From: Saccharothrix algeriensis
GTDB taxonomy: Bacteria; Actinomycetota; Actinomycetes; Mycobacteriales; Pseudonocardiaceae
Reading direction: 5' to 3'
NCBI RefSeq assembly: GCF_016907655.1
Contig: NZ_JAFBCL010000001.1
Span: 1,116,001 to 1,180,000, forward strand
Length of the DNA: 64,000 bases
Shown piece after piece: positions 1 through 7,417 of the stretch (position 1 is the first letter of the stretch; each line of letters opens with the position of its first letter). Position numbers and translations under genes: made by a program. The notes beneath the pieces are model-generated. The model was given only the letters and a program-made list of their open reading frames with translations, ran no database searches and had not been told where the DNA came from.

Positions 1-1
1 G

Positions 2-82
2 CGGAGCTGGCTGCCGGCGCTGGCGCGGCCGGAGGTCTGCGCGACCCTGCGGGTGGAGGCGCCGCGCCGGCTGCCCGGCTGA
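2..82 (+). CDS. C-terminal fragment of an unidentified protein
   Basis: The reading frame is open from the left edge to a TGA at 80-82. It encodes about 26 residues ending in PRRLPG, rich in Arg, Pro, Leu and Ala, with actinomycete-like third-position GC. The next gene is convergent, which fits a real 3' end here. The fragment is too short to assign a family, and it could be a chance open frame. Confidence 0.35.
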   Translation, partial: RSWLPALARPEVCATLRVEAPRRLPG

Positions 83-181
83 ACCGGCGCGTCCCGAATC
101 ACCCCGACGTGGAATCACCGCCGCGGCGCGGGACCCGGTTGCCCGGTGGCGTGGAATCGTTGCGGCGGAAGGGCATCGCGG

Positions 182-850
182 TCACGCGTTGAGGACGGCC
201 CACATCAGCGTGCCGTCGGACCACGTCGTCGACCACCCGCAGCGGTTGGCGCCCATCGCCGCGTAGCGCAGGTCGAGCGGGTCGCAGGGCACGAGGGCGT
301 CCTCGCTCGCGCCGACCACGAGCCGGCCGCGCCACCACTCGAACACCACGGTCGGGCGGATGCCGCGGGCCGCCAGGCCCACCAGCCCGTCGGCGATGTC
401 GGCCGCCTCGTCGGAGATCCCGGTCAGCTTCCACACCCGGCACGTCTGCTCCGCCAGCAGGCGCGCGAAGCCGCAACTGCCCCGCAGCGGCAGCGGCGCC
501 CGCACCACCCAGCGCGTCGGGGGCGCGCCCACCGCGGCCAGCGCGTCCTGCACGGTCGCGTAGCTGGGCAGCGACCAGTCCACCGGGTGCGGGGGCGCGG
601 CCAGCAGGATCGGCACGCCCGGCCAGTCCGCCACCTGCGTCCACACCCCGTGGAACACCGAGGCCGCCGTGTCCCGGTCGACGGTCAGGTCGCTCAGGTC
701 CACCACGACGGCCGTCGGCTGGGCCAGCACGGTCTTCAGCAGCACATCGCGCATCCGGGTGTAGGTCGACGGCACGAGCGCTCCGAGCGGTGACAGGACC
801 GCGACGCCGTCCTCCCCCGACAGCTCTACGCGGAGTAATCCTTCACGCAT
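182..850 (-). CDS. STAS-domain protein, anti-anti-sigma-factor-like
   Basis: 222 residues from an ATG. Residues 1-110 look like a STAS domain: strand-rich start with VELSGEDGVAVLSPLGAL, then a helix, then the strand AVVVDLSDLTV that in SpoIIAA-type proteins precedes the phosphorylatable Ser/Thr. The C-terminal half (from about residue 125, with CRVWKLTGISDEAADIADGL) recalls a degenerate HATPase of the RsbW/serine-kinase type with no clear ATP-binding boxes. The likely role is partner switching that controls a sigma factor in the cytoplasm. No sigma factor or kinase gene is adjacent. STAS assignment is moderately sure; the C-terminal comparison is tentative. Confidence 0.6.
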   Translation of the reverse strand: MREGLLRVELSGEDGVAVLSPLGALVPSTYTRMRDVLLKTVLAQPTAVVVDLSDLTVDRDTAASVFHGVWTQVADWPGVPILLAAPPHPVDWSLPSYATVQDALAAVGAPPTRWVVRAPLPLRGSCGFARLLAEQTCRVWKLTGISDEAADIADGLVGLAARGIRPTVVFEWWRGRLVVGASEDALVPCDPLDLRYAAMGANRCGWSTTWSDGTLMWAVLNA

Positions 851-875
851 CAGGAGTCCCGTTGATATCGGCGTG

Positions 876-905
876 TTGACCGGATTCTGGCCGGCTCCCT
901 ACCCT
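876..905 (+). promoter_or_regulatory. candidate promoter of the TetR-family gene
   Basis: TTGACC at 876-881 and TACCCT at 900-905 are separated by 18 bases, about 40 bases upstream of the TTG start at 946. The -35 box matches the vegetative consensus in five of six positions; the -10 is weak. No AT-rich autoregulatory element of the gamma-butyrolactone type was recognised nearby. Confidence 0.35.
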
Positions 906-945
906 GGGTGACCACCTTTGCGCAGTCCGTCGAGATGAGGGCTCT

Positions 946-1569
946 TTGAACGACCTGGCACAGGGCGCCCGCACCAGGGCCGGGCTCGTCGCGGCGAGCA
1001 TCGAGCTGTTCGACCGGGACGGGTACGAGGGCACCTCGCTCGACGCCGTGTGCCGCGCCATCTCGGTCACCAAAGGCGCGCTGTACCGCCACTTCCCCTC
1101 CAAGCAAGCCCTGGCGGTGGCCGTCGTGGAGGAGCACTTCCGGCGCTGGCACGAGGTGCGCGCCGAGGTGGAGGGCTCCGGCGCGGGGCCGTTGCAGACG
1201 CTGATCGACCTGACGCACCGGATGGGCGCCCTCACCCGCACCGACCGCACCGTCCGGGTCGGCGTCCGGCTGCTGTTCACCAGCGAGCTGTTCGAACTGC
1301 TGGCGGGCGTGCACTTCGTCAGCCTGGTGGCCATGGTGCGGGACCTGCTCGGCCAGGCGGTCGCGGCGGGCGAGGTCCGGCCCGGCCTGGACACGCGCGA
1401 GGAGGCCGACGGGATCGCCGCCGCCGTCATCGGCGCGCAGGCGATGAGCGTGATCACCGACCGGGGCGACCCGGAGGCCCGGCTGACCACGACGTGGCAG
1501 CACCGCCTGGAGCACCTCGTCGCCCCGGAGCACCGGGTGCGCCTGCGCACCTCGGCGCTGGCCCGCTGA
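946..1569 (+). CDS. TetR-family regulator, gamma-butyrolactone-receptor type (ArpA/ScbR-like)
   Basis: 207 residues. The N-terminal helix-turn-helix (about residues 10-55) contains TSLDAVCRAISVTKGALYRHF followed by PSKQALAVAVVEEHF, the pattern of ArpA/ScbR-type receptors. These bind a small signalling lactone in the C-terminal domain and release DNA. The start used is the TTG at 946; a purine-rich stretch (GATGAGGG) sits about 8 bases upstream. It lies upstream, on the same strand, of the P450-peptide-P450 locus and is a plausible pathway-specific repressor, though that link is only positional. No butyrolactone synthase gene (AfsA/ScbA type) is in the window. Generic TetR function is certain; the ligand class is inferred. 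Confidence 0.85.
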   Translation: MNDLAQGARTRAGLVAASIELFDRDGYEGTSLDAVCRAISVTKGALYRHFPSKQALAVAVVEEHFRRWHEVRAEVEGSGAGPLQTLIDLTHRMGALTRTDRTVRVGVRLLFTSELFELLAGVHFVSLVAMVRDLLGQAVAAGEVRPGLDTREEADGIAAAVIGAQAMSVITDRGDPEARLTTTWQHRLEHLVAPEHRVRLRTSALAR

Positions 1570-2482
1570 CCGCCGCGCGCGCGGCACGACCCGACCACCG
1601 GGCGGCCGGCCCACGCGCGTCCCCCCGGCACGCGGCCCGCGCCCCTCGGCCCACCAGCAGACCCGCCAGCCAGCACGCTCCGAACTTGCCCGCGATGCCC
1701 ACCGCGACGCAAGCCTCCGCCAGGGCGAGCCCGGGTGGTGGGACCATCGGTCCGTTCCCCTGATGGGCGCGCAGTGGCGGAAACCCGCGCACCGGACGCC
1801 CCGACGCCGCCTACCCTGCGCGCATCACCACCCGATCGGCTCCCGCCGGACGGGGGAAGCAGCCATCCGCCGCCTCGTGGAGGGGCGCGCCCGACGGGAC
1901 GCGCTCCCACCGCTTGCACCGGACCGCCGATGACCGACCGCACGAGGCGCGGACATCCCTGCGAGGTCGTCGGTGCCGGCTTGCGCGGCACGGTCGACAG
2001 GCATCGGGTGCGGCGCACGGCGACGCGTTGGCGGAGCGGGTCGCCGAGTCGGTGCGGCGGGGCCGGACACTCGATGCGCCGGTACCGTTCGCCGGCCTGG
2101 TGTCGCCGGGCTTCGGCGTCCATTCCGCCGGGCACCGCGGAGGCCGTGGAGCGGCACTTCGACTCTGCACGGCCCCCTGGCGCTCACAACCCGCCGCTTT
2201 CGCTTGCAGCACTTGGCACTCCCCGCGCCGCCCGGCGCCTTCGCGCTCTCCCGCACGGCTTTCCCGTCCGACGAGGACTCCTCCGGAGCGCGTCCCGGCG
2301 CTCCTGCTGTGGACGGCGATCACGCGGGTCCCGGTCGGTTGTCGCCGGTGCGCGCAGCAGGCGGCCCGCCCACCGTCGACCATATCCCGGAGGAGGCCCG
2401 GCCATTCGGTGGCTTGCCCCGACGGCACGGGCAGCGCGAAGCTGCTGTGGTCCGCGAAGAACCGGCCGGGCGGGGCGAACAA
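1570..2482 (+). other. long gap between TetR and P450 genes, possible decayed gene
   Basis: No intact gene is convincing in these 0.9 kb. Around 2019-2110 one frame gives a protein-like run (GDALAERVAESVRRG, then FAGLVSPGFGVH). Around 2120-2165 a different frame continues with PGTAEAVERHFDSAR. Joined by a frameshift, these faintly recall the N-terminal region of terpene-synthase-family proteins, so a pseudogene remnant is possible. The similarity is from memory and weak. The region must also hold the promoter of the P450 operon, which I could not pinpoint. Confidence 0.25.
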
Positions 2483-3604
2483 GTGGACGAACTGGAAAGA
2501 CTCGACGACCTCCGCGCCCGTCACGGGCCGATCTTCCGGCGCGGACCGGGCGTGCTCTACGTGGGCGAGCCGGCCGCGGCGAAAGCCGTCCTCGCCAACA
2601 CCGGATCCCGCTACCGGGAGCACTCGGACTTCTTCCGGACCGGCAGGGGCACTTTCGGGCCGCGTTCGGCGCAGCAGGAGGTCGGCCGGGCGGCGCGGAA
2701 CCTGCTGGGCGAGCACTGGACCGCCCGGTCGGACCGGCTGGCGGCGACCGTCGAGCGGGTGATCGGGCCGGAGAGCCGCTGGCCGGACGCGGGGAACCTG
2801 TTGTTCCACCAGTGCTTCCGCGACGTGCTGACGCCGGAGGGCGAGCTGCGCGGACTCGTCGACCAGGTGGTCCGGCACGCGGTGTCGGCCGGCGCGCGGG
2901 ACCGGCGGTCGGTGCTGTCGCGGGCCGTGCTGCGGAGCAGGGTCCGCCGCGCGCTGGTCGCCGAGCTGTCCCGCCGGCGCGCCCGGCCCGCGCGGTCGCC
3001 GGCCGACCTGCTCGACGTCCTCGCCGCCGCCGCGCCGGGCGCCTCCTCGCGCACGGCGCAGGCGCAGCTGGCGGAGGTGTTCCTGTCCTTCCTGTTCGCG
3101 GTCACGGGCTCGACGGGGTTCCTGCTGGGCTGGTCGGTCTACCTGCTGGGCGCCAACCCCGCGGCGGGCGGCGACCTGACCGGCGTGGTGCGCGAGGCGT
3201 TGCGGCTCCGGCCGGTGGCCTGGAACTTCGGCCGCTCCCCCGCCGAGCCCCACCGGTTGGCCGGGTTCGAGGTCACGACGTCCGACGAGGTGGTGGTGTG
3301 CAGCTACCTCGTGCACCGGGACAGCCGCTTCTGGCCCGACCCCGACGAGTTCCTCCCGCAGCGGTGGTCGGCCGGCGCGCCGCGGGGCGACGCGGAGGCG
3401 TTCATCCCGTTCGGCTGGGGCGCGCACACCTGCGTGGCGGCGGGTTTCGCCGTGCGGCTGGTCGAGGACGTCCTGCGGCTGCTGCCGCCGGCCCGGCGGT
3501 GGCGGGTCGAGGCCCACCGGCGCCGGCCGCACGTCGCGGCTGCCCTCGCACCGCCGGAGTTCACCCTGCGCACGAACAGTGCCCCCACGGGTCGAGGGAG
3601 GTGA
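2483..3604 (+). CDS. cytochrome P450, first of two flanking a RiPP-like precursor
   Basis: 373 residues from the chosen GTG, short for a P450 but with the core motifs: ExxR at E238-R241 and a haem loop FGWGAHTCVAAGFA with the ligand Cys at about 317. The I-helix, normally AGxDT, reads FAVTGSTGF and lacks the acid-alcohol pair, as in several P450s that cross-link peptides rather than hydroxylate. The start is uncertain: GTG 2447 is also in frame and the frame stays open further up; 2483 was chosen because the N-terminus then aligns with that of the second P450 (both lead into an HG motif within 20 residues). The gene ends two bases before the peptide gene, so they are co-transcribed. Probable role: oxidative C-C, C-N or C-O cross-linking of the peptide. 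No ferredoxin or reductase gene is nearby. Confidence 0.85.
   Translation: MDELERLDDLRARHGPIFRRGPGVLYVGEPAAAKAVLANTGSRYREHSDFFRTGRGTFGPRSAQQEVGRAARNLLGEHWTARSDRLAATVERVIGPESRWPDAGNLLFHQCFRDVLTPEGELRGLVDQVVRHAVSAGARDRRSVLSRAVLRSRVRRALVAELSRRRARPARSPADLLDVLAAAAPGASSRTAQAQLAEVFLSFLFAVTGSTGFLLGWSVYLLGANPAAGGDLTGVVREALRLRPVAWNFGRSPAEPHRLAGFEVTTSDEVVVCSYLVHRDSRFWPDPDEFLPQRWSAGAPRGDAEAFIPFGWGAHTCVAAGFAVRLVEDVLRLLPPARRWRVEAHRRRPHVAAALAPPEFTLRTNSAPTGRGR
3594..3604 (+). promoter_or_regulatory. strong ribosome binding site of the precursor-peptide gene
   Basis: GAGGGAGGTGA lies inside the last codons and stop of the upstream P450, with the GGGAGG core five bases from the ATG at 3607. It is one of the best Shine-Dalgarno matches in the window, and its position argues that the tiny reading frame is really and abundantly translated. 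Confidence 0.8.
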
Positions 3605-3606
3605 AC

Positions 3607-3696
3607 ATGGCCAAGATCATCCACGCCGCGCTCGTGGCGCTCAACATCCGCAAGAGCGATGCCGAGTACCGCTGGTACGTGTACCACCACATCTGA
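3607..3696 (+). CDS. 29-residue RiPP precursor peptide between two P450 genes
   Basis: The frame starts two bases after the stop of the first P450 and encodes 29 residues. The N-terminal part (1-20, opening MAKIIHAALVAL and ending RKSDAE) is basic and amphipathic, like a leader. The C-terminal nine residues are YRWYVYHHI: three Tyr, one Trp and two His, the residues cross-linked by P450s in biarylitides (Tyr-His or Tyr-Trp), cittilins and tryptorubin-type atropopeptides. The second P450 starts 54 bases downstream. Predicted product: a small rigid peptide with Trp/Tyr/His side-chain cross-links, released from the leader by a protease encoded elsewhere. I cannot tell which bonds form or where the leader is cut. 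That this is a P450-modified peptide is inferred from layout and composition, not shown. Confidence 0.8.
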   Translation: MAKIIHAALVALNIRKSDAEYRWYVYHHI

Positions 3697-3750
3697 TCGG
3701 TGCGGGTGGGGGGCGTGGCCACGCGCTCCCCACCCACCGGGAGGCACGTG

Positions 3751-4998
3751 ATGACCGGTCGCGAGGACCCCGACCTGCTGGCGAACCTGCGCGCCCCCAA
3801 CGCCGAGCACGGCGGGGTGTTCCGGCACGGCGACGGGCGGCTGATGGTGTTCGACGCCGACGCGGCGAGCCGGGCCAACGCCGAGAACTTCGCCGACCTG
3901 ACGCTGCCCGACCGGTTCGTCGACCGGATCCGGGGCCGCCGCAGCCCGGCCGTGTCGTGGCGGCAGGTGCGTTCGCTGTGGCTGTCCCGGCTGCGGGTGT
4001 ACGGCGAGGAGAGCCGGCTGCGCGCGCTGGCCGACCGCATGGCCGCGGTCCTGGACGGCCGCCTCGACCGGCACGTGGACCTCGCGTGGCTGTCGCACGA
4101 GGTGATGTTCCGCTCCCTGCTCCCCGTGGTGGTCGACGGGCTGTCCACTTCGGACCGGGCTTGGCTCGAGCGCGACGCGATCGCGAAGCTGACCCGGCTG
4201 GACGCGAGACCGGGCGGGCGGACCCGCCGGCAGGAGTGGCAGGCCGTCGTCGCCCAGCTGCACACCGGCCGGGTCGTGCGCAAGGAGATCCGCCGCCGGG
4301 CGCGCGGCGGGCGCGCCCGCGACGACCTCACCCAGCCCGTCGTGGACCGGTTGCTGCCCTCCCTCGGCCCGGACCGCGCGCTGGAGGCGGTGACGACGGT
4401 CCTGACCGCGATCGCCGGGCCACCCGGTGCGGTCGCCGGCTGCCTGATGTACGAACTGGCGAAACGCCCCGAGTGGGCGGCCACCCTGGCGGAGGAGTTC
4501 GCGACCGGCTCCGCCGAGCAGCTGTACCGGACGGGCACCCGGTCCGCGCCGACCGCGCACCGGTTCGTGAAAGAGGTCCTGCGGATGTGGTCGGCGCCGC
4601 TGCTGATGACCCGCAGCGCGCGGGTCCCCCTGACGGTCCGCGGCCACCGGCTCGCGGTGGGCCGGCACTACCTGGTGAGCCCTTACCTGGTCAACCACGA
4701 CGAGCGGCACTGGTCCGACCCGGAGGTGTTCGACCCGCACCGGTGGTCGGACGAGGCGGCCCGCCGCCCGCCCGGCGGGCACTACTACGTGCCGTTCGGG
4801 TGGGCGCCCACCACCTGCGTCGGCGCCGGGCTGGGGAGCGCCCAGCTGGTGCTGCTGGCCCACCTGCTGTGCACCCGGTACCGGTTGGAGCTGCGCGCGC
4901 CCGACGACGCCCGGGTGGCCCTGGGGGCCGTGCCGCGGCCCCTGGACTTCGACGGGTGGGTCCGCCGCCGCGACCCCTCCGGGGCCGGCGCCCCGTAG
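3751..4998 (+). CDS. cytochrome P450, second of two flanking a RiPP-like precursor
   Basis: 415 residues from an ATG with GGGAGG five to six bases upstream. ExxR is at E275-R278, and the haem loop is FGWAPTTCVGAGLG with Cys at about 356; the usual Gly/His of FGxGxHxC is changed to APTT. The I-helix region reads AIAGPPGAVAG (about 221-230): two prolines replace the oxygen-activating acid-Thr pair, so ordinary monooxygenation is unlikely. It is clearly diverged from the first P450, so this is not a recent duplication. Likely role: a second cross-link or other oxidative tailoring of the 29-residue peptide. Electron donors must come from elsewhere in the genome. Confidence 0.88.
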   Translation: MTGREDPDLLANLRAPNAEHGGVFRHGDGRLMVFDADAASRANAENFADLTLPDRFVDRIRGRRSPAVSWRQVRSLWLSRLRVYGEESRLRALADRMAAVLDGRLDRHVDLAWLSHEVMFRSLLPVVVDGLSTSDRAWLERDAIAKLTRLDARPGGRTRRQEWQAVVAQLHTGRVVRKEIRRRARGGRARDDLTQPVVDRLLPSLGPDRALEAVTTVLTAIAGPPGAVAGCLMYELAKRPEWAATLAEEFATGSAEQLYRTGTRSAPTAHRFVKEVLRMWSAPLLMTRSARVPLTVRGHRLAVGRHYLVSPYLVNHDERHWSDPEVFDPHRWSDEAARRPPGGHYYVPFGWAPTTCVGAGLGSAQLVLLAHLLCTRYRLELRAPDDARVALGAVPRPLDFDGWVRRRDPSGAGAP

Positions 4999-5000
4999 CG

Positions 5001-5020
5001 CGGGCCGACCACGCGGCCCG
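5001..5020. terminator. stem-loop between convergent P450 and XRE genes
   Basis: CGGGCC at 5001-5006 pairs with GGCCCG at 5015-5020 across an 8-base loop. It lies directly after the P450 stop (4998) and before the convergent gene end (5024). There is no T-run, which is usual for actinomycete terminators. Confidence 0.45.
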
Positions 5021-5023
5021 GCG

Positions 5024-5911
5024 TCAGGCGCGCACCCCCTCGTACTCCGACCGCACCACGTCCAACAACGACCGCACCCCCTCCCCGAACACCGCGCTCT
5101 CGCGCAGCTGCCGGAAACTCCTCAAGTGGCCGCGCACGTCGTCCGGGTCGGTCATCACCACGTTGCCCGCCAGCAGGTCGCACACCACCATCGCCTCGTC
5201 GAACACCGCGAAGCCCGCCTCCGGCAGCTCGACCCCCAGGTGCCAGCGGATCACGCCCACCTCGACGTTGGACCGCAGGCTGACCTGCCGCAGCCGCTCC
5301 CAGTGCGCGGGCGAGGACCGCATCGCGCCCTCGGCCAGCACCACCACCAGCCGCTGGTCCGGGTGCGTCTCGCGGAGCAGCCGCGCGGGCACCCCGCAGG
5401 GCGCGAACGCCCGCACGGTCCGCGCGGCGGCCTCCGCCCGCGAGACCGCCACCTGCCGGCGCGCCACGCCCCGGTGCAGCACCGCCCTGCGGTGCTCCGC
5501 GTCGCGCACCACCTTCTCCGCCAGCAGGAGCAGCCGGCTGCGCACCTCGGGCGGCACCTCGTAGACGTCGGCCAGCCGCTCCACGTCCGCGACCTTGGGC
5601 AGCAGCCGCCCGGTCTCCACCTTGGAGACCTTGGACTGGCTGATGCCCGCCCGCTGCCCCGCCGCCGCCCCGGTCAGCCCGGACGCCAGGCGGGCCTGCA
5701 GCAGCTCCACCGACAGTTCCTCGCGCCTGGCCCGCGCGTCGGCCACCGCCATCATCGTCGTCACCGGCCGGTGGCCCCGCCTGCGCAGCCGGACGCCCTC
5801 GGCCACCAGGGCGCTGCGCACCGTCCCGTACGAGCGGCCGGTCGCGGCGGCCAGGGAGCGGATCGTCTCGCCCTGCGCGTACCCCCTGGCGACGAACGCC
5901 TTGAAGCTCAT
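5024..5911 (-). CDS. XRE-family regulator with extra N-terminal HTH and DUF5753-like sensor
   Basis: 295 residues from the ATG at 5911. Residues 1-50 form a first helix-turn-helix (TIRSLAAATGRSYGTVRSAL) of the resolvase/Lsr2-tail type. About 70-125 is an XRE domain (LTGAAAGQRAGISQSKVSKVETG). The rest resembles DUF5753, the sensor region that in actinomycetes follows XRE domains and is often paired with DUF397 proteins. Probably a cytoplasmic DNA-binding regulator. It sits 17 bases after the small zinc-finger-like gene and is likely co-transcribed with it. Target genes are unknown. Confidence 0.8.
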   Translation of the reverse strand: MSFKAFVARGYAQGETIRSLAAATGRSYGTVRSALVAEGVRLRRRGHRPVTTMMAVADARARREELSVELLQARLASGLTGAAAGQRAGISQSKVSKVETGRLLPKVADVERLADVYEVPPEVRSRLLLLAEKVVRDAEHRRAVLHRGVARRQVAVSRAEAAARTVRAFAPCGVPARLLRETHPDQRLVVVLAEGAMRSSPAHWERLRQVSLRSNVEVGVIRWHLGVELPEAGFAVFDEAMVVCDLLAGNVVMTDPDDVRGHLRSFRQLRESAVFGEGVRSLLDVVRSEYEGVRA

Positions 5912-5928
5912 CGCCCCCGCCTCCCCGC

Positions 5929-6177
5929 TCACCGCGCGCACGTCGGCCTCCCCGGGCCCTCGTCGCGCCGCGCGGGCGAGGCCGCGATGCCCTCGTGGGC
6001 GCGCCACGCGGTGTCGCAGACCTCGCAGGTCGGCCAGCACCAGTGGACGTAGGACCGGGTGGCCGGGACGGTGAAGGTCAACCCGCACAGCGTCTCGGCC
6101 GCGTCGCGCGGCGCGACGCCTGTGCGGATGGCGTGCCGGCGGCCGTCGTGCGGCATCCAGCGGAAAGCGCGGGTCAT
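5929..6177 (-). CDS. small Cys/His-rich zinc-finger-like protein
   Basis: 82 residues from the ATG at 6177, preceded by GGGGAGGA. It contains a His at 15, Cys at 31, a CWPTCEVC cluster at about 47-54 and a following HEG, a spacing that could hold one zinc. Short proteins like this are common beside XRE/DUF5753 genes in actinomycetes. It is the first gene of a two-gene leftward unit, divergent from another XRE gene at 6324. Function unknown; nucleic-acid or protein binding is a guess. Confidence 0.65.
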   Translation of the reverse strand: MTRAFRWMPHDGRRHAIRTGVAPRDAAETLCGLTFTVPATRSYVHWCWPTCEVCDTAWRAHEGIAASPARRDEGPGRPTCAR

Positions 6178-6203
6178 CGGGTCCTCCCCTGCCTGAACGG
6201 GCG

Positions 6204-6236
6204 GACCAACCGTAAAGGCTGCACGTGCAGGTTGGG
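6204..6236. promoter_or_regulatory. palindromic operator candidate between divergent regulator genes
   Basis: CTGCACGTGCAG (6219-6230) is a perfect 12-base palindrome. It lies inside a second, offset inverted repeat made of CCAACC (6206-6211) and GGTTGG (6230-6235). The site is in the intergenic region shared by the leftward zinc-finger/XRE pair and the rightward XRE/DUF397 pair, where autoregulation would be expected. No experiment-based motif is known to me. Confidence 0.4.
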
Positions 6237-6323
6237 CAGTACACCATCGTGTGAAGGACGATCCACCCGCCTTCCGGCACACTGATCGGCACCGCGGAGC
6301 AGACGAGGAAAGCCGAGGTGGCC

Positions 6324-7199
6324 ATGGCCGGCAGCGGGGCGAGCCCGACGGTCTACAAGCGACAGCTGGGGCAGGCGCTCACGTCGATGCGCGAGAAGGT
6401 GGGCAAGACGCAGGACCACGCGGCCGAGGTGCTGGAGTGCTCGCCGGCGAAGATCCGGCGCATCGAGGTCGGCGACGTGGCGATCCGGGCCGCCGAGCTG
6501 TCGGTGCTGCTGGACTTCTACGGCGCGCCGCGGCAGGCCCGCAAGCCTATCGAGGAGCTGGCGCGGGCGGCCCGCAAGCGCCGCGCGCCCACCCCCTACG
6601 GCACGGTGCTGCCCGGCTTCTTCCGCCGGTTCTTCCACCTGGAGCAGATCGCGACGGAAGTCCTGCGCTACCACGCCGAGCTGGTGCCGGGCCCGCTCCA
6701 GACGCCGGAGTACGCCCGCGCCGTGATCGAGGCCAACCCGTTCCACCAGGAGGAGCACGTCGACCGGCTGGTCGAGGCGCGCCAGGCCCGCCAGGCGCAC
6801 CTGGTCGAGAGCGGCCGGCGCCTGCACCTGGTGCTGCACGAGGCCGCGGTCCGCACGGTCGTGGGCGGTCCGGCCGTGCAGCGGGCCCAGCTGCTCCACC
6901 TGCGCGAGCTGGCCGGGCTCCAGCACGTCACGGTGCAGGTGGTGCCGTTCTCCGCCGGGGCGCACGCCCTGTCCAACTACCCGTTCGTCCTGCTGCGCTT
7001 CCCCGACGGCCCGCGGCCCATCGTCTACCTGGAGGGCCTGACCTCGGCCGGCCCCGTGGAGGACCCGGCGCACGTCGCCCAGTACGACACGGCCTTCCAG
7101 CACCTGCTGACCGCCGCGCTGTCCCCGGCCAGGACCTCGACCCTGCTGGCCGCGGCGGCGGCCGAGCTGCGGCCGCGCCGAGGGGGCGCGGGCTCATGA
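6324..7199 (+). CDS. XRE-family regulator with DUF5753 sensor domain
   Basis: About 291 residues from the ATG at 6324 (a GTG six bases upstream at 6318 is equally possible). The HTH is near residues 15-70 (VGKTQDHAAEVLECSPAKIRRIEVG). From about 95 comes a DUF5753 region with the characteristic PGPLQTPEYARAVI and LHEAAVRTVVGGPAVQRAQL. It overlaps the DUF397 gene by four bases (ATGA), the standard actinomycete pair of which the WhiJ/BldB-associated genes are an example. Such pairs have been compared with toxin-antitoxin or developmental switches. Cytoplasmic DNA-binding regulator. Confidence 0.9.
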   Translation: MAGSGASPTVYKRQLGQALTSMREKVGKTQDHAAEVLECSPAKIRRIEVGDVAIRAAELSVLLDFYGAPRQARKPIEELARAARKRRAPTPYGTVLPGFFRRFFHLEQIATEVLRYHAELVPGPLQTPEYARAVIEANPFHQEEHVDRLVEARQARQAHLVESGRRLHLVLHEAAVRTVVGGPAVQRAQLLHLRELAGLQHVTVQVVPFSAGAHALSNYPFVLLRFPDGPRPIVYLEGLTSAGPVEDPAHVAQYDTAFQHLLTAALSPARTSTLLAAAAAELRPRRGGAGS

Positions 7200-7384
7200 C
7201 CCCGGACACCCCCACCCGGTGGCGCAAGTCCAGCCACAGCGGCGGCAACGGCGCGGACTGCGTGGAGCTGGCGCGCACCGGCGCCGGGCTGCTGGTGCGC
7301 GACTCGAAGAACCCCGCCGGCGCGGTGCTCGCCTTCGACCGCGCGCGGTTCGCCGGTTTCCTGGCGGCGCTCAGGGGCGCGTGA
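7196..7384 (+). CDS. DUF397 small protein
   Basis: 62 residues. The opening RWRKSSHSGGNGADCVELA and the later VRDSKNPAGAVLAFDRARFAGFL are diagnostic of DUF397. It starts inside the stop of the XRE/DUF5753 gene (ATGA overlap), so translation is coupled. DUF397 proteins are thought to bind or modulate the adjacent XRE regulator; that partnership is known for the family, not shown here. Confidence 0.92.
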   Translation: MTPDTPTRWRKSSHSGGNGADCVELARTGAGLLVRDSKNPAGAVLAFDRARFAGFLAALRGA

Positions 7385-7417
7385 CCGGCCCGCCCCCGGC
7401 GAGCGCCCGGGGGCGCG

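Noticed and set aside
1825..2256. leftward frame opposite the TetR-P450 gap as a gene
   Set aside because: Composition is Arg/Pro/Ala-rich without hydrophobic core, no ribosome binding site, no family resemblance.
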